A stretch of 64,000 nt of DNA from Amycolatopsis sp. EV170708-02-1 (GCF_022479115.1 NZ_CP092497.1:6820001-6884000), one strand, 5' to 3'; positions 1 through 11,400 are shown, counted from the stretch's first letter. Made by a program: numbers and translations. Notes: generated by a model not told the origin, from the sequence alone.

Positions 1-65
1 GTCGCCGAAGACGCGGGTAGGTGGCTACCCTCGCGCTCCTACGACGAGCGCGAAGGAGGGACACC

Positions 66-1789
66 GTGTTGTTCGGCGATGTAAGCGAGGAACTGTCGCG
101 ACGCGTGGTGAAAGCCCTTCGCGACATCACCGACTTCGAACCTCCGGCCGCCCTGGTGCGGGTCTCCGCGCAGAGCGGCGTCGACTATCAGTGCGACCTC
201 GCGATGAGCTTGGGCAAACGGCTCGGCAAACCGCCGAGGGAGATCGCCGCCGACATCGCGGCGCGGCTCGACGTCACCGATCTCGCCGAGCCACCGGAGG
301 TCGCGGGGCCGGGTTTCCTCAACTTCACGCTGCGCTCGTCCTGGCTCGCGGAGCGGACGACCGCGCTCAACGGCGACCCACGGCTGGGTGTCGCGGCGGC
401 GCCGCGGCCTCGGCGGATCGCCGTCGACTACAGCAGCCCGAACGTGGCGAAGGAAATGCACGTCGGGCACCTGCGGTCGACGGTCATCGGCGACGCGATC
501 GTCCGACTGTCACGGTTCGCCGGGCATGAGGTCATCCCACACAACCATCTCGGCGATTGGGGTACTCCGTTCGGCATGCTGATCGAGCATCTGCTCGACG
601 AACGCCCGTCCGGCCCGTACGCGATCGGGGATCTCAACGGCTTTTACCGGGCCGCCCGGGCGAAGTTCGACACCGACGACGGCTTCGCCACCCGCTCGCG
701 CGAGCGGGTGGTGCTCCTGCAAAGCGGTGAAGAAGCGACCTTGGCGCTGTGGCGGCGTCTGGTCGACGAGTCGACACGGCACTTCACTCAGGTCTACGAA
801 CTTCTCGGGATCGGCCTGACCGGTGAAGACGTCTACGGCGAGAGCTTCTACAACCCGGTTCTCGCCGCAGTCGTGGACGACCTGGACACCGCCGGGCTGA
901 CCGAGATCAGCGACGGCGCGGTCTGCATCTTTCCCGACGGTTTCCGCAACCGGGAAGGCGATCCGCTGCCGCTCATCGTGCGGAAACGGGACGGCGGTTA
1001 CGGGTACGCCGCCACCGATCTCGCGACCCTGCGGTACTGGACCGAGCAACGCGAGGTCACCGATCTGCTCTACGTCGTCGGCACGCCGCAAGCGCAGCAC
1101 TTCGCGATGGTGTTCGCCGTGTGCCGGGCCGCCGGCTGGCTCCGCGAGGAACATCGGGCCGAGCACATCGGGTTCGGCTCGGTGCTCGGCGAGGACGGCC
1201 GCGCCATGAAGACCCGGGCGGGTGAGTCGGTCCGGCTGTCCGACCTGCTCGCCGAGGCGATCTCCCACGCCGCCGAAGTCATCGACGACCGGGCCGACCT
1301 CTCCCCGAAGTCAGGGAAGAGGTCGCCAAGGCGATCGGGATCGGCGCGATCAAGTACGCCGACCTTGCCGGCGATCGCGAACGTGATTACGTCTTCTCCT
1401 GGGACCGGATGCTCGCCAAGAGCGGCAACACGTCGGTCTATCTGCAGTACGCCAACGCGCGGATCCGTTCCGTGCTGGCGAAAGCGGATCAGGACCTCAC
1501 CGGCGCGCGGGTAGTGCTCGGCCACCCCGCGGAGCGCGCGTTGGCACTCGCGCTGACCCGCTTCCCCGAGGCGATCGGCGCGGCGACCACCGGACATCTC
1601 CCCCACAAGCTGTGCACGTATCTGTACGAGACCGCCGTCGTCTTCTCGCGGTTCTACGAACAGTGCCCGGTGCTGGACGCGGAAGGCACCGGCGTCCGCG
1701 ACTCACGGCTGTTGCTGGCCGAACTCACCTCGAAGACCCTGACGCTGGGCCTGTCGCTGCTGGGCATCTCGGCTCCCGCCCGGCTATGA
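66..1789 (+). CDS. argS: Arginyl-tRNA synthetase (reading frame broken by a 1-nt deletion)
   Basis: Cytoplasmic class I synthetase that charges tRNA-Arg. The GTG start at 66 follows a strong GAAGGAGGG ribosome site. An N-terminal Add-1-like domain precedes the catalytic core, with the HIGH-type motif HVGH at residues 132-135 and the KMSK counterpart MKTR near residue 381; a DALR-type anticodon-binding domain ends the protein. The frame is lost at the CCCC run at 1303-1306 and resumes one base off, with PEVREEVAKAIG. One extra C restores a 574-residue protein, normal for the family. As ArgS is essential and both halves are well conserved, a sequencing error is more likely than a pseudogene. 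The stop overlaps the convergent monooxygenase gene by 6 bp. Confidence 0.93.
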
Positions 1790-3058
1790 GTCGCCGTGGT
1801 CGCTGAAGACCTTGCGCTTCAGCGGAGGGACCGCCTGGAAGAAGCGGAACATCCCCCGTGCCATCGTGCGGCCCGCCCGGTTCTCCGACACGAACTGGCG
1901 GGCACTGCGTTCCGAGTCGCGCACCGCCGCGAAGCCGTAGTCACGCATCCGCTGCTCGTAGTCGGCGATCGCGGAGCGCACCGCACCGGTCTTGCGTGCT
2001 TCGACGAGGTTGCGGCACAACAGTTGTGCGTCCCGGAGCGCCGTGTTCGCGCCGATGCCGCGGAACGGGGTCATGCTGTGGATCGCGTCGCCGAGCAACG
2101 TGACGTTGCCCGTCGGCCACGGCCGCACAGGCTTCGAGGTGAAGATCGGCAGCCGGGACACCGCCTCCACAGGTGAGCCGGCGACGAGTTCCTTGAACGC
2201 GGGATCCCAGCCGTCGATCAGGTCCAGCACCAGGTCCCGCAGCGCAGCACCGTCCAATGAGGACAGATTGGCCGGGTAACGCCGGTCGTCCGCCGCGAAC
2301 GCCCACATGACGTAGCTCGAGGTGTTGTCGAACAGGATGGGATCGTGGTCCGCGGTCTCGTCGTTGACCGACGGGACACCGGCCAGCTCGTGCGGCGCGG
2401 TGAACAGGCCAGCCCCGGTACGCGGCATCACCATGCTCGGGCCGCCGGTGAGCCGGGCGGGCAAACGCTTGCGGGTCTCCTCGGTCAGCGGGTGCTTGCC
2501 CGCGATCGCGATGATGCCGGTGTCCACCCGCTCGGCCTCGGGAAGAAACTGTTTGCGCACACGGGAATTGGCCCCGTCGGCGCCGATGACCAAGTCGGCT
2601 TCGACGGTGCTGCCGTCGGCGAACTCGCAGACGACCACCTCGCCTTCACGGCGGTAGCCGACGAACTCCTTGCCATGGTGCAGAACTCCTTCGAGCCCGT
2701 CGGACAGCACCTGGTGCAGGCTGATCCGGCTGACCGAATGATGGTCCGACGCGGGATCGGGACTCGACGTGAGCTCGGCGTCGATCACCATCAGGTCCCG
2801 AAGCTGCTCGGTCACGAAGGTGAACGGGCCGCTCGTGGTGCCCGTGGTGTCCAGGAACCGCTGCCAGAGCTCGGGCGGCAGGCATTCGTTCAGGGCGGCG
2901 GAGCCGTGCGGGTTGATGTGCACGCGATAGCCCTGAAGGCGTTCGGTCCGGGTGCGGCTGCGTTCGTGAACGGACACGTCGATTCCCGCCTTGCGCAGCC
3001 CCTGCGCCAAGCAGAGACCGCCCGTTCCGCCGCCGATGATCGCGATTCTCGTGGTCAT
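1784..3058 (-). CDS. FAD-dependent class A monooxygenase
   Basis: Flavoprotein hydroxylase of the PHBH-like class A family, 424 residues. Visible motifs are the N-terminal dinucleotide site (IAIIGGGTGG, from residue 5), the DG motif in VIGADGANSR and the GD motif in LLGDAIHSMTP (near residue 323), which together bind FAD and NADPH. The ATG at 3058 was chosen because GGAGAGAGGAG lies just upstream; in-frame codons further upstream would overlap the promoter. Substrate is unknown: relatives act on aromatics, tetracyclines or rifamycins. It is divergent from a TetR gene, which probably represses it. Confidence 0.88.
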   Translation of the reverse strand: MTTRIAIIGGGTGGLCLAQGLRKAGIDVSVHERSRTRTERLQGYRVHINPHGSAALNECLPPELWQRFLDTTGTTSGPFTFVTEQLRDLMVIDAELTSSPDPASDHHSVSRISLHQVLSDGLEGVLHHGKEFVGYRREGEVVVCEFADGSTVEADLVIGADGANSRVRKQFLPEAERVDTGIIAIAGKHPLTEETRKRLPARLTGGPSMVMPRTGAGLFTAPHELAGVPSVNDETADHDPILFDNTSSYVMWAFAADDRRYPANLSSLDGAALRDLVLDLIDGWDPAFKELVAGSPVEAVSRLPIFTSKPVRPWPTGNVTLLGDAIHSMTPFRGIGANTALRDAQLLCRNLVEARKTGAVRSAIADYEQRMRDYGFAAVRDSERSARQFVSENRAGRTMARGMFRFFQAVPPLKRKVFSDHGDS

Positions 3059-3082
3059 GGGTTTCTCCTCTCTCCGCCGACA

Positions 3083-3111
3083 ACTATCAACCAGACGGAT
3101 GATAAAGTCAA
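3083..3111 (-). promoter_or_regulatory. Promoter of the monooxygenase gene with a candidate TetR operator
   Basis: On the minus strand, TTGACT (3111-3106) and GATAGT (3088-3083) are separated by exactly 17 bases, a near-consensus housekeeping promoter. An inverted repeat TATCA/TGATA (3085-3089 and 3100-3104) spans the spacer and -10 box, where a repressor would block polymerase. The promoter is well supported by sequence; the operator is inference. Confidence 0.5.
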
Positions 3112-3149
3112 CCGCATGTTTGAGAGAGTCAGCGGCTAAGCTGAACGGC

Positions 3150-3785
3150 ATGCCCGAAGCCGCCCCGCGCAGCCCTCGCCGCGCCCCCGTCGAACGCCAG
3201 CGCGATCCCGAGCGCACGAAGGCACAGCTCCTGGAGGCGGCGAAGGCCGAGTTCGGCGCGAAGGGCTACGCCGCGGCACGCGTCAGCGAGATCGCCGCGA
3301 AAGCGGGCGTGAACAAGCAGCTGATCTCGTACTACTTCGGCGGCAAGGAAGGGCTCTACAACGCGCTGACCGCGACGATGTACGACGACTACGTCGCGGT
3401 CGCCGACCACGGGAAACCGTTCGCGGAGGTCGTCCGGTTCTTCGCCCAGTCCGGCGTCCGGGATCACGACCTCGCCAAGCTGTTCCTCTGGGAGAACCTG
3501 ACCGACGGCGCCCCCGACGCGATCGGTGTCGAAGGGCAGCGCGGATTCCTTCAGCGGCAGGTGGAGTACGTGCGAGCGCGTCAGGCCGCGGGCGACTTCC
3601 CCGCCGACCTCGACCCGGCGTTCCTGCTGGTGATCTTCATGGCCGCGTCCAGTGCCGCGCTGGCGCTGCCTCGCGTCGTCCGGGCGGTCTCGGGCCAGGA
3701 CCCCCAGTCGGCCGAGTTCGCCGAGGCCTACGGCGAACAGCTGGCTCGTCTGGTCGGCCATCTCGCCGACCCGGGAAAGCGGTAG
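3150..3785 (+). CDS. TetR/AcrR-family transcriptional regulator
   Basis: Predicted repressor of 211 residues. The N-terminal TetR helix-turn-helix is clear (EIAAKAGVNKQLISYYFGGK, about residues 45-65), followed by a divergent ligand-binding domain. The ATG at 3150 keeps the short basic leader MPEAAPRSPRRAPVERQR common in actinobacterial TetR proteins; no strong ribosome site is visible. It is divergent from the flavin monooxygenase with 91 bp between starts, so the usual inference is that it represses that gene and perhaps itself, and is released by the enzyme's substrate. Confidence 0.88.
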   Translation: MPEAAPRSPRRAPVERQRDPERTKAQLLEAAKAEFGAKGYAAARVSEIAAKAGVNKQLISYYFGGKEGLYNALTATMYDDYVAVADHGKPFAEVVRFFAQSGVRDHDLAKLFLWENLTDGAPDAIGVEGQRGFLQRQVEYVRARQAAGDFPADLDPAFLLVIFMAASSAALALPRVVRAVSGQDPQSAEFAEAYGEQLARLVGHLADPGKR

Positions 3786-3861
3786 CAAAGGTCCCCTGCT
3801 GTCGCTTGAACCTTTCGGGCCTCCTCCGGACTAGAGAGGGCAGACGAAGAGGGGGTGGCCG

Positions 3862-4353
3862 ATGGGACAAGCGAGAGACACCGACTTCAGCGAGTACTTC
3901 GCGGCCCGCGTGCAGCGGTTCCGGCGGCTGGCGTTCGGCATGTGCGGTGACTGGCACGGCGCCGAGGACCTGGTGCAGGCCACGTTCGTCCAGTTGTACC
4001 GGCGTTGGCGGCGCGTCCGGCCCGACACCGTCGACGCCTACGCGCGCCGGATCCTGCTCAACCTCTTCCTCAGCGGAAAACGCAAGCACCGCGGGGAACT
4101 GGTGACCTCGGCGCCGCCGGACCGGGCCGCACCGGCGACCCACGACAGCCACGACCGGATCGATCTCGAGCGGGTGCTCGGCGACCTGACGCCACGCCAG
4201 CGCGCGATGGTCGTCCTTCGCTTCCTCGAAGACCTCTCGGTCGCCGAAGTCGCTTCGCTGCTCGGCGTCGCTGAAGGCACCGTCAAGAGCCAGACCGCCC
4301 GCGGGGTCGAAGCACTGCGCGCCGTCCTGGCCTCCCCGACGAGCAAGGAGTAG
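3862..4353 (+). CDS. SigE-family RNA polymerase sigma factor
   Basis: ECF-type sigma-70 of 163 residues. Region 2 lies at about residues 15-80 (AFGMCGDWHGAEDLVQATF and the following helix), and region 4 at about 110-157 (LTPRQRAMVVLRFLEDLS, then VAEVASLLGVAEGTVKSQ, the -35-binding helix-turn-helix). The composition is that of the actinobacterial SigE-like family. The ATG follows a G-rich GAGGGGG site. The next gene starts 2 bp after the stop and encodes a membrane protein, as is typical for an ECF factor and its anti-sigma or accessory partner. Confidence 0.92.
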   Translation: MGQARDTDFSEYFAARVQRFRRLAFGMCGDWHGAEDLVQATFVQLYRRWRRVRPDTVDAYARRILLNLFLSGKRKHRGELVTSAPPDRAAPATHDSHDRIDLERVLGDLTPRQRAMVVLRFLEDLSVAEVASLLGVAEGTVKSQTARGVEALRAVLASPTSKE

Positions 4354-4355
4354 TC

Positions 4356-5042
4356 ATGGAAGACCAGGACGTCCGCTCCGCGCTGAAGGAGTACGTGACC
4401 GAAGCCGAGCCGCCGATCGGGCTCAACGGTGACGTCGTGCTCGCCGCGGGCCGCCGTGCACGACGGCGACGGCTGACGACCGTGATCGCGGTGGTCGCGT
4501 TGGCCGCGGCGGGATTCCCCGCGGGAACGGCACTCGTCGCGCTTCCGGACAGGCAAGAGCCGGCCGCGGCCTCACCTTGCGGCGAGAAGCCGCCCGAGGA
4601 AACGACCGAAGCGGCGAAGGCCCGGCTTTCCTGTGTGATCGAGACGGCGGTCCGGGCCAGGGTCGCGCTCGGCTCGGACACGCCCTTCGAGCTGAAGGCC
4701 GTTCCGATCGGCAAAGGGAGCGGCTACCTCCTCGACCACCCGGTTCGCGACGGTTCGCTCTCCGTGTCCGTGATGCCCAACGACGGGACAATGCTCTCGA
4801 CCGGGCTGGCCTGCCGAAGGCTGGATCCGGCCCCGGCCACGTGCTCGGCGAGCCTGATCGACGGCGGGACCCTGGTGGAGACGACGACCAAGGAAAAGGA
4901 CGGCCACCTCGCCTACGGGGCCGCCTATCAAACCGGGGCGGCGATCGTGGAGGTCTCCACGGACGGCGGCGAGAACGCGCAGCCGCCCTTGAGCGAGGCG
5001 CAGCTCCGCGAAATCGCCCTGACCCCGGGCCTGGTGCCCTAG
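4356..5042 (+). CDS. Single-pass membrane protein, putative partner of the sigma factor
   Basis: 228 residues: a cytosolic stretch of about 38, one transmembrane helix at about 42-65 ([20 protein letters not shown]), and an extracytoplasmic domain with cysteines in ASPCGEK, RLSCVIE, GLACRRL and PATCSAS that could form two disulfides. It is translationally coupled to the SigE-family gene (2-bp gap, GGAG just before). The topology fits a membrane-bound anti-sigma factor, but no zinc HxxxCxxC motif is seen, so that role is inferred from context. The last 4 bp overlap the convergent proB stop. Confidence 0.75.
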   Translation: MEDQDVRSALKEYVTEAEPPIGLNGDVVLAAGRRARRRRLTTVIAVVALAAAGFPAGTALVALPDRQEPAAASPCGEKPPEETTEAAKARLSCVIETAVRARVALGSDTPFELKAVPIGKGSGYLLDHPVRDGSLSVSVMPNDGTMLSTGLACRRLDPAPATCSASLIDGGTLVETTTKEKDGHLAYGAAYQTGAAIVEVSTDGGENAQPPLSEAQLREIALTPGLVP

Positions 5043-6148
5043 CGCCGCAGAGGAACGAGATCGTCCGCGTGGACGACCTCGCGCCGCTGCTCGGCGGGGA
5101 GGTCGTGACTGGAGCGGCCGATGAGGTCGGGCAGTTCGCCGGCGTCGAAGGCCACGACGCCGCGCGCCACGGTCCGCTGCCGGAGATCGACCAGGTCGAC
5201 GACGTCGCCCGCCTGGAAGTCGCCGTCGACGCCGGTGATCCCGGCGGCCAGCAGTGAACGACGGCGGCGGACGACGGCGGCGACCGCGCCGTCGTCGAGG
5301 TGCAGTTTCCCGGACGCGCCCGCGGCGTAGCCCAGCCAGAACCGGCGTGCCGACAGCCGGGAGTCCGCGGCGGCGAACGCCGTGCCGACCTCGGCGGTGG
5401 TCAGGGCGCGTGCGGCCTCGGAAGCGGCGGCGAGCAGGACCGGGATCCCGGCACCGGCGGCGGTGCGGGCGGCGGCGAGCTTCGACACCATGCCGCCGGT
5501 GCCGAGCCCGGAGCTCGACATGCCGACGGTGATTCCGTCCACATCGGACTCCCCGGCGACCTCGGCGATCTTGCGGGTCGCGCCGTCACGGGGGTCCCCG
5601 TCGTATAGACCGTCCACATCGGACAGGAGGACGAGCGCGTCGGCGCCGATCAGGTGCGCCACCAGCGCGGCCAGCCGGTCGTTGTCGCCGAAACGGATCT
5701 CTTCGGTGGCCACGGTGTCGTTCTCGTTGACCACCGGAACGGCGCCGAGGGCCAGCAGCCGGGTGAACGTGTTCTGCGCGTTGCGATAATGCGAACGGCG
5801 CACGACGTCGTCCGAGGTCAGCAGCACTTGGCCCACGGTCAGGGAAAACCGGCCGAACGACTCGGCGTAGGCGTGGGCCAGCGCGAGCTGGCCGACGCTG
5901 GCCGCGGCCTGCTGAGTGGCGAGGTCACGGGGACGTTTGCCGAGAGCGAGCGGCGCGAGTCCCGCGCCGATCGCCCCCGAGGACACCAGCACGATCTGCG
6001 TGCCGCGGGAGACCCGGCCGGCGATGGCGTCCACCAACGCGTCCAGCCTGGCCACGTCGAGACCGTCGCCGGCGGTGGTCAGTGCGGAGGAACCGACCTT
6101 GACGACCACACGCTTCGCGTCGGCGATCGCCACCCGGGTTGAGCTCAC
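5039..6148 (-). CDS. proB: Glutamate 5-kinase
   Basis: First enzyme of proline synthesis, phosphorylating glutamate to gamma-glutamyl phosphate in the cytoplasm; 369 residues. The amino-acid-kinase domain contains [11 protein letters not shown], the substrate loop [18 protein letters not shown] and [19 protein letters not shown]-terminal PUA domain (about 275-362) is present, as in full-length feedback-regulated ProB. The ATG overlaps the obgE stop by 4 bp, so the two genes are translationally coupled. proA is not adjacent in this window. Confidence 0.96.
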   Translation of the reverse strand: MSSTRVAIADAKRVVVKVGSSALTTAGDGLDVARLDALVDAIAGRVSRGTQIVLVSSGAIGAGLAPLALGKRPRDLATQQAAASVGQLALAHAYAESFGRFSLTVGQVLLTSDDVVRRSHYRNAQNTFTRLLALGAVPVVNENDTVATEEIRFGDNDRLAALVAHLIGADALVLLSDVDGLYDGDPRDGATRKIAEVAGESDVDGITVGMSSSGLGTGGMVSKLAAARTAAGAGIPVLLAAASEAARALTTAEVGTAFAAADSRLSARRFWLGYAAGASGKLHLDDGAVAAVVRRRRSLLAAGITGVDGDFQAGDVVDLVDLRQRTVARGVVAFDAGELPDLIGRSSHDLPAEQRREVVHADDLVPLRR

Positions 6149-7608
6149 TCGTCGTCCATCTCGTCTTCGTCTTCGACGCCGTCCGGACCGTCACGGCGGA
6201 TCCGGCGGGCTTCCTTGCGCTCGGCGGCACCGACGCGGCTGGTGTTCTCCAGCCGCACGTCCGTGCCCCGGCCCGACAGGTGCACCGCGACCCCGGCCGG
6301 GGTCGACGGCTCCCATTCGAACTGGACGTCGCCGATGGTGACGGGGCTGCCGGGTACGGCGCCCTTGCGTGCCAGTACTTCCTCGACACCCAGCCGGTTG
6401 AGCCGGTCCGCGAGGTAACCCACGGCCTCGTCGTTGCCGAAGTTGGTCTGCCGGATCCACCGCTCCGGGCGGGAGCCGCGGATGATGAACGCGCCTTCCT
6501 CGTCCGGGTCGTGCTCGACGGTGAAGCCCGCGTCGTCGACGGCCATCGGCCGAAGCACGACCTTCGCCGGCTCCGGGGCGGGCTGGTCGGCGCGGTACTT
6601 CTCGACGACGGCGGCGAGCGCGTAGGTCAGTTCCTTCAGCCCCTGCCTCGAAGCCGTCGAGATCTCGAACACGCTGAGCCCGCGGGCCTCCAGTTCCGGG
6701 CGCACGAACTCGGCGAGTTCGGCGGCGTCCGGGATGTCGATCTTGTTCAGCACCACCACACGCGGCCGGTCGGCGAGGTCACCGCCGAGGCTCGGGGTGT
6801 AGCGGGCCAGCTCTTCTTCGAGCGCGTCGATGTCGGACAGCGGGTCTCGACCGGGCTCGAAGGTGGCGCAGTCGACGACGTGCACGAGCACCGCGCAGCG
6901 TTCGATGTGGCGCAGGAAGTCGAGGCCGAGGCCCTTGCCCTCGCTCGCGCCGGGGATCAGCCCGGGCACGTCGGCCATGGTGAACACGGTCGATCCGGCG
7001 GTGATCACGCCCAGGTTCGGCACCAGGGTGGTGAACGGGTAGTCGGCGATCTTCGGCTTGGCCGCGGACAGCACCGAGATCAGCGACGACTTGCCCGCGG
7101 ACGGGAAGCCCAGCAGCCCGACATCGGCGACGGAACGCAGCTCCAGAACGAGGTCGCGGGTCTCCCCCGGCTCGCCCAGCAGCGCGAATCCGGGTGCCCG
7201 GCGGGCCTTGGAGGCCAGCGCCGCGTTACCGAGGCCGCCACGGCCGCCCTGGGCGGCGACGAAGGTGGTGCCCGGCCCGACCAGGTCGGCCAGGATCTCG
7301 CCGTCCTCGGTCATCACGACGGTGCCGGACGGGACGCGCATCTCCAGCGTCTCCCCGGCCGCGCCGGCGCGGTTGCCGCCTTGGCCGAGCTTGCCGTTGC
7401 CGGCGCGGGCGTGCGGCCGGAAGTGGAAGTCGAGGAGCGTGTGGACGTTCGGGTCGACGATCAGCAGCACGTCGCCGCCGTTGCCGCCGTTGCCGCCGTC
7501 CGGGCCGCCGAGGGGTTTGAACTTCTCGCGGTGCACCGAGGCGCAGCCGTTCCCACCGTCACCGGCGGCCAGATGGATCACCGCTCGGTCCACGAACCGG
7601 GACGCCAT
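6145..7608 (-). CDS. obgE: Obg-family GTPase (CgtA)
   Basis: Ribosome-associated GTPase for large-subunit maturation and stress control, 487 residues. The glycine-rich Obg fold occupies about residues 1-158; the G domain has the P-loop [10 protein letters not shown], switch DVPGLI and NKID; an OCT domain and a charged acidic tail follow, the usual long actinobacterial form. It lies downstream of rplU and rpmA, as in most bacteria, but behind a strong hairpin terminator, so some expression may be independent. It overlaps proB by 4 bp. Confidence 0.97.
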   Translation of the reverse strand: MASRFVDRAVIHLAAGDGGNGCASVHREKFKPLGGPDGGNGGNGGDVLLIVDPNVHTLLDFHFRPHARAGNGKLGQGGNRAGAAGETLEMRVPSGTVVMTEDGEILADLVGPGTTFVAAQGGRGGLGNAALASKARRAPGFALLGEPGETRDLVLELRSVADVGLLGFPSAGKSSLISVLSAAKPKIADYPFTTLVPNLGVITAGSTVFTMADVPGLIPGASEGKGLGLDFLRHIERCAVLVHVVDCATFEPGRDPLSDIDALEEELARYTPSLGGDLADRPRVVVLNKIDIPDAAELAEFVRPELEARGLSVFEISTASRQGLKELTYALAAVVEKYRADQPAPEPAKVVLRPMAVDDAGFTVEHDPDEEGAFIIRGSRPERWIRQTNFGNDEAVGYLADRLNRLGVEEVLARKGAVPGSPVTIGDVQFEWEPSTPAGVAVHLSGRGTDVRLENTSRVGAAERKEARRIRRDGPDGVEDEDEMDDE

Positions 7609-7645
7609 GACTTGCCTCTATTCACTGTCGAGAAAAAGGGGATAC

Positions 7646-7692
7646 ACAAAACAAACGAGGGGTGGGCCCGGATATTCCGGCCCCACCCCTCG
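7646..7692 (-). terminator. Rho-independent terminator after rpmA
   Basis: In the minus-strand direction a 16-bp stem with one mismatch (CGAGGGGTGGGGCCGG against its partner, loop AATAT; 7692 to 7656) is followed by the U-rich tract TTTGTTTTGT. It sits 27 bp after the rpmA stop and 37 bp before the obgE start region, so it should attenuate read-through from the ribosomal protein genes into obgE and proB. Confidence 0.75.
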
Positions 7693-7719
7693 TCAGAGGT
7701 TCTAACTCGAAGCCGAAAC

Positions 7720-7977
7720 TCAGGCTTCGGTCGGCACGATGTTGACCGTCTTGCGGCCACGCTTCTCGCCGAACTGGACCGCACCGGCGGCCAGCGCGAA
7801 CAGCGTGTCGTCGCCGCCACGACCGACGTTCACGCCGGGGTGGAACTTGGTGCCACGCTGGCGGATCAGGATCTCGCCCGCGTTGACTTCCTGGCCGCCG
7901 TAGCGCTTGACGCCCAGCCGCTGCGCGTTCGAATCGCGACCGTTGCGGGAGCTGGACGCACCCTTCTTGTGAGCCAT
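7720..7977 (-). CDS. rpmA: 50S ribosomal protein L27
   Basis: 85-residue ribosomal protein reaching the peptidyl-transferase centre. The N-terminus [16 protein letters not shown] and the following [26 protein letters not shown] and [12 protein letters not shown] are the invariant L27 signatures; there is no N-terminal prepeptide of the Firmicutes type. It starts 38 bp after the rplU stop and is followed by a strong terminator. Confidence 0.98.
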   Translation of the reverse strand: MAHKKGASSSRNGRDSNAQRLGVKRYGGQEVNAGEILIRQRGTKFHPGVNVGRGGDDTLFALAAGAVQFGEKRGRKTVNIVPTEA

Positions 7978-8015
7978 GGCTCAATCCTCTTTCTGACGAA
8001 GATCCGGAGAAAGTC

Positions 8016-8330
8016 CTACTTGGAGATGCCGGTGACCTCGACGCGGGTCAGCTTCTGCCGGTGACCCTGGCGCTTGTGGTAGCCGGTCTTGTTCTTGAAC
8101 TTGTGGATCCGGATCTTCGGACCCTTGGTCTGCTCGACGACCTTGCCGGTGACCGAGACCTTCGCCAGCGCGTCGGCGTCCGTGGTGACGTCGCCACCGT
8201 CCACGAAAAGGACTGCGGGGAAGGTGTGCTCTGTACCCGGCTCGCCTTCGAGCTTCTCGACCTCGACGACGTCGCCGACGGCCACCTTGTACTGCTTGCC
8301 GCCAGTCTTGACGATCGCGTACGCCGACAC
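8016..8330 (-). CDS. rplU: 50S ribosomal protein L21
   Basis: 104-residue 23S-binding ribosomal protein beginning [16 protein letters not shown] and carrying the family motif [21 protein letters not shown]. The GTG at 8330 was chosen over an in-frame TTG 24 bp upstream because AGGAG lies 7 bases before it and L21 proteins start at this point. It is first in the rplU-rpmA unit. The 125 bp upstream hold a small GCCCGC/GCGGGC hairpin (8419-8438) that might belong to an autoregulatory leader, and the terminator of the upstream RNase gene. Confidence 0.96.
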   Translation of the reverse strand: MSAYAIVKTGGKQYKVAVGDVVEVEKLEGEPGTEHTFPAVLFVDGGDVTTDADALAKVSVTGKVVEQTKGPKIRIHKFKNKTGYHKRQGHRQKLTRVEVTGISK

Positions 8331-8455
8331 GGAAGTCTCCTGCTTACTCGACAACGGGTGGGGGCTTGCGTGATCGGCCCACCTGGAAGTTCTCGGTGGT
8401 CCGGATGCTGCGCAAGGTGCCCGCTCTAGGTGGCGGGCCGTTCTACAGGTTACGT

Positions 8456-8489
8456 GGGGCTCCCCGGTGCGATCACACCGGGGTGCCCC
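8456..8489 (-). terminator. Terminator hairpin after the RNase E/G gene
   Basis: GGGGC, CCCCGGTG and their complements form a stem of about 13 bp with one bulged base and loop TGATCGC, starting 10 bp past the RNase E/G stop. There is no U-tract on the minus strand, so it may act as a processing or stability hairpin rather than a strong intrinsic terminator. Confidence 0.55.
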
Positions 8490-8499
8490 TAGGTGTTCA

Positions 8500-11400
8500 C
8501 TAGCTCTTTTCCGACGCCTTGACCGGCGGACCGGCCGGCCGTGAGGCCGCCCGTCGCGGACGACGGCGGGTGGTGGAGCGCACTGCCGGGGCCGGGACGT
8601 CCACCTCGGGCTCGGTCTCCTCCTGGGCCGCGGGAGCCGCCGGCTCGGAAACCTCTTCCGTCACGACAACCTCAGGAGTCACCGGGATCTCGGGCGCTTC
8701 GGGCGCCGGGCCCGATTCCGCGACGACGGCGATCTCTTCCTCGCGCGCGGCCGGGGCCTCGTCGTCCGGAGTCGTCACCGGTTCACCGGCGAGTTCCGTC
8801 GCGGGCGCCTCGGCGACCGGCTCCGAGACCGGCTCAGCGGCCGCCTCGGCCGCCTGTTCGACGGTCGCTTCGGCAACGGGCTCCGCGGGCTGCTCGGCCG
8901 GCTCAGCGGGCTGCTCGGCCGCCTGCGGGGCGTGCCCGTTCAGCGCGGCACCCTCGACGTTCTCGGTGACCTCGGGCGAGTGCTCGCCCTTGGCCGCCTT
9001 CGTGGCGTTGGCCACGGCCTGGACCGCCGAAACCACCGACTCGCGCTGGGCGGGCGGAGGCGTTTCGGCCTTGGCCGCGGCGGGCTCGTTCTGCCCCTGG
9101 TCCTCGCCCTTGCCCCGGCCGCGGGACCGGCGGGAGCCCTGCTCCTTGGCGCCGCCACCGCCACCACCGCCGTGGTTGTGGCCGTTGCCGCCGCCACCGG
9201 TGCGCTGCGGCTCGGTCGAGACGACCACGCCGCGGCCCTTGCAGTGCTCGCACGGCGTGGAGAACGCCTCGAGCAGCCCGGTGCCGATCTTCTTGCGGGT
9301 CATCTGCACCAGGCCGAGCGAGGTGACCTCGGCGACCTGGTGACGCGTGCGGTCGCGGCCGAGGCATTCGGTCAGCCGTCGCAGCACGAGCTCACGGTTG
9401 GACTCGAGCACCATGTCGATGAAGTCGATGACGATGATGCCGCCGATGTCCCGGAGCCGGAGCTGGCGGACGATCTCCTCCGCCGACTCCAGGTTGTTCC
9501 TGGTCACCGTCTCTTCGAGGTTGCCACCCGATCCGGTGAACTTGCCGGTGTTGACGTCGATGACCGTCATCGCTTCGGTGCGGTCGATGACCAGGTACCC
9601 ACCCGAGGGCAGCCAGACCTTGCGGTCCAGCGCCTTGGTGATCTGCTCATCGATGCGGTGATCGGCGAAGGCCGAACCGGTTCCCGTGTACCGCTTGACG
9701 CGATCCGCCAGGTCCGGCGCCACGTGCTGCACGTAGTTGTAGATGGTGTCCCAGGCCTTGTCGCCCTGGATCTCCAGCTTGGCGAAGTCCTCGGTGAACA
9801 GGTCGCGGACGACCTTGACCAGCAGGTCCGGCTCTTCGTAGAGCATGACCGGGGCGCTGTTCTTCTTGCCGCCGTTGCCGGCTTCGGCCTTCTCCTTGAT
9901 GACGTCCCACTGCGCCTTGAGGCGGCGGACGTCGCGGTCCAGCTCCTCCTCGCTGATGCCCTCGGACGCGGTGCGGATGATCACACCGGCGTCCTCGGGG
10001 ACGATGCGCTTGAGGATGTCCTTCAGGCGGCGGCGCTCGTTCTCCGGGAGCTTCCGGGAGATCCCGGTGGCGCCGCCCGCGGGCACGTAGACCAGGAAAC
10101 GGCCCGGCAGTGAGATCTGCGTGGTCAGCCGGGCGCCCTTGTGCCCGACCGGGTCCTTGGTGACCTGGACCAGCACGGAATCGCCGGTGGAGAGCGCCTG
10201 CTCGATCTTGCGGGCCTTGCCCTCGAGACCGGCGGCGTCCCAGTCGACCTCGCCGGCGTAGAGCACGGCGTTGCGGCCGCGGCCGATGTCGATGAAGGCG
10301 GCCTCCATCGACGGCAGCACGTTCTGCACGCGGCCGAGGTACACGTTGCCGACGATCGAGCCGGTGCCCGACGACGTCACGAAGTGCTCGCACAGGACGC
10401 CGTCCTCGAGCACGCCGATCTGCGTGGACTCGCCCTTCTCGGCGACGACCATGGTGCGCTCGACCGACTCGCGGCGGGCGAGGAACTCGGCCTCGGACAG
10501 GATCGGCGCACGACGGCGGCCGGCCTCGCGGCCGTCCCGGCGGCGCTGGCGCTTGGCTTCGAGCCGGGTCGAGCCGCGCACGCTGCGCACCTCGTCGCGC
10601 GCGGGGCGCTCGGTCTCGGCGGCCTTGGCCTGGCGCACGTGGACGACCGTGTTGGGCGGGTCGTCGCTGGTGGACTCGGCGTTGTCGTCGTCCCCGCCCT
10701 TGCGACGGCGGCGGCGACGGCGACGCTTGCTGCCGCCGTCCGAATCGCCGTCGTTGTCCGAATCGGACTCGGTGGACGCTTCTTCGGCGCTCTCGGTGCC
10801 GGCCTCTTCGGTGTCGGCGTCCTTCGCGCGCTGCTGACGACCTCGCGGGGCTTCGGCAGGCTGCTCGTCCTCGTTCTCGGACTCGGCCGAGCTCTCGTCG
10901 CCGCCCTTGCCCCGGCCGCGACCACGACGTCCGCGACGACGGCGGCGACGGCCGTTGGCGTCGTCACCGTCCTCGTCGGTGCCCTGGCCCTCGGCCTGCT
11001 CCGTCTGCGTCTCGTCCTCGTCGGAAGCGGGCTCCTCGGACGGGGCGAAGGCGGGCTCCGGCTTGCGGGCGGGCTTCGCCGCGACCGGCTCCGGCGGCAG
11101 GAACACCGGCGAAGGCGCGGCGAACACCGGGACGTGCACGGCGGCCTTCGCGGGCCTGGTCGTCGGCTGCGGCGGCTCCGGGGTCACCGGGGCGGCCAGC
11201 GCGGGCGGAACACGCCGCGAAGGGGCCTCCACCTGCGGAGCGGCGGGCTCCGGCTCTGCCTTGACCTCTGCCTTGACCTCGGGCTCAGGCTTGGCTTCGG
11301 GTTCGGGAGCCGCGGGGGTCTCGGCGACGGGCTCCTCGGCGGTTTCGGGCTCGTCTCCGCCGGAGAGGGCTTCGGCGAGCTTGAGTGCCACGTCGCGGGT

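Noticed and set aside
1300..1789. argS, folC and valS as true pseudogenes
   Set aside because: Both sides of each break are fully conserved, the genes are essential, and every break is a one-base deletion in a G/C run.
6139..8064. A 641-codon plus-strand frame opposite obgE and rpmA
   Set aside because: It is fully antisense to two conserved essential genes and has no recognisable protein features.
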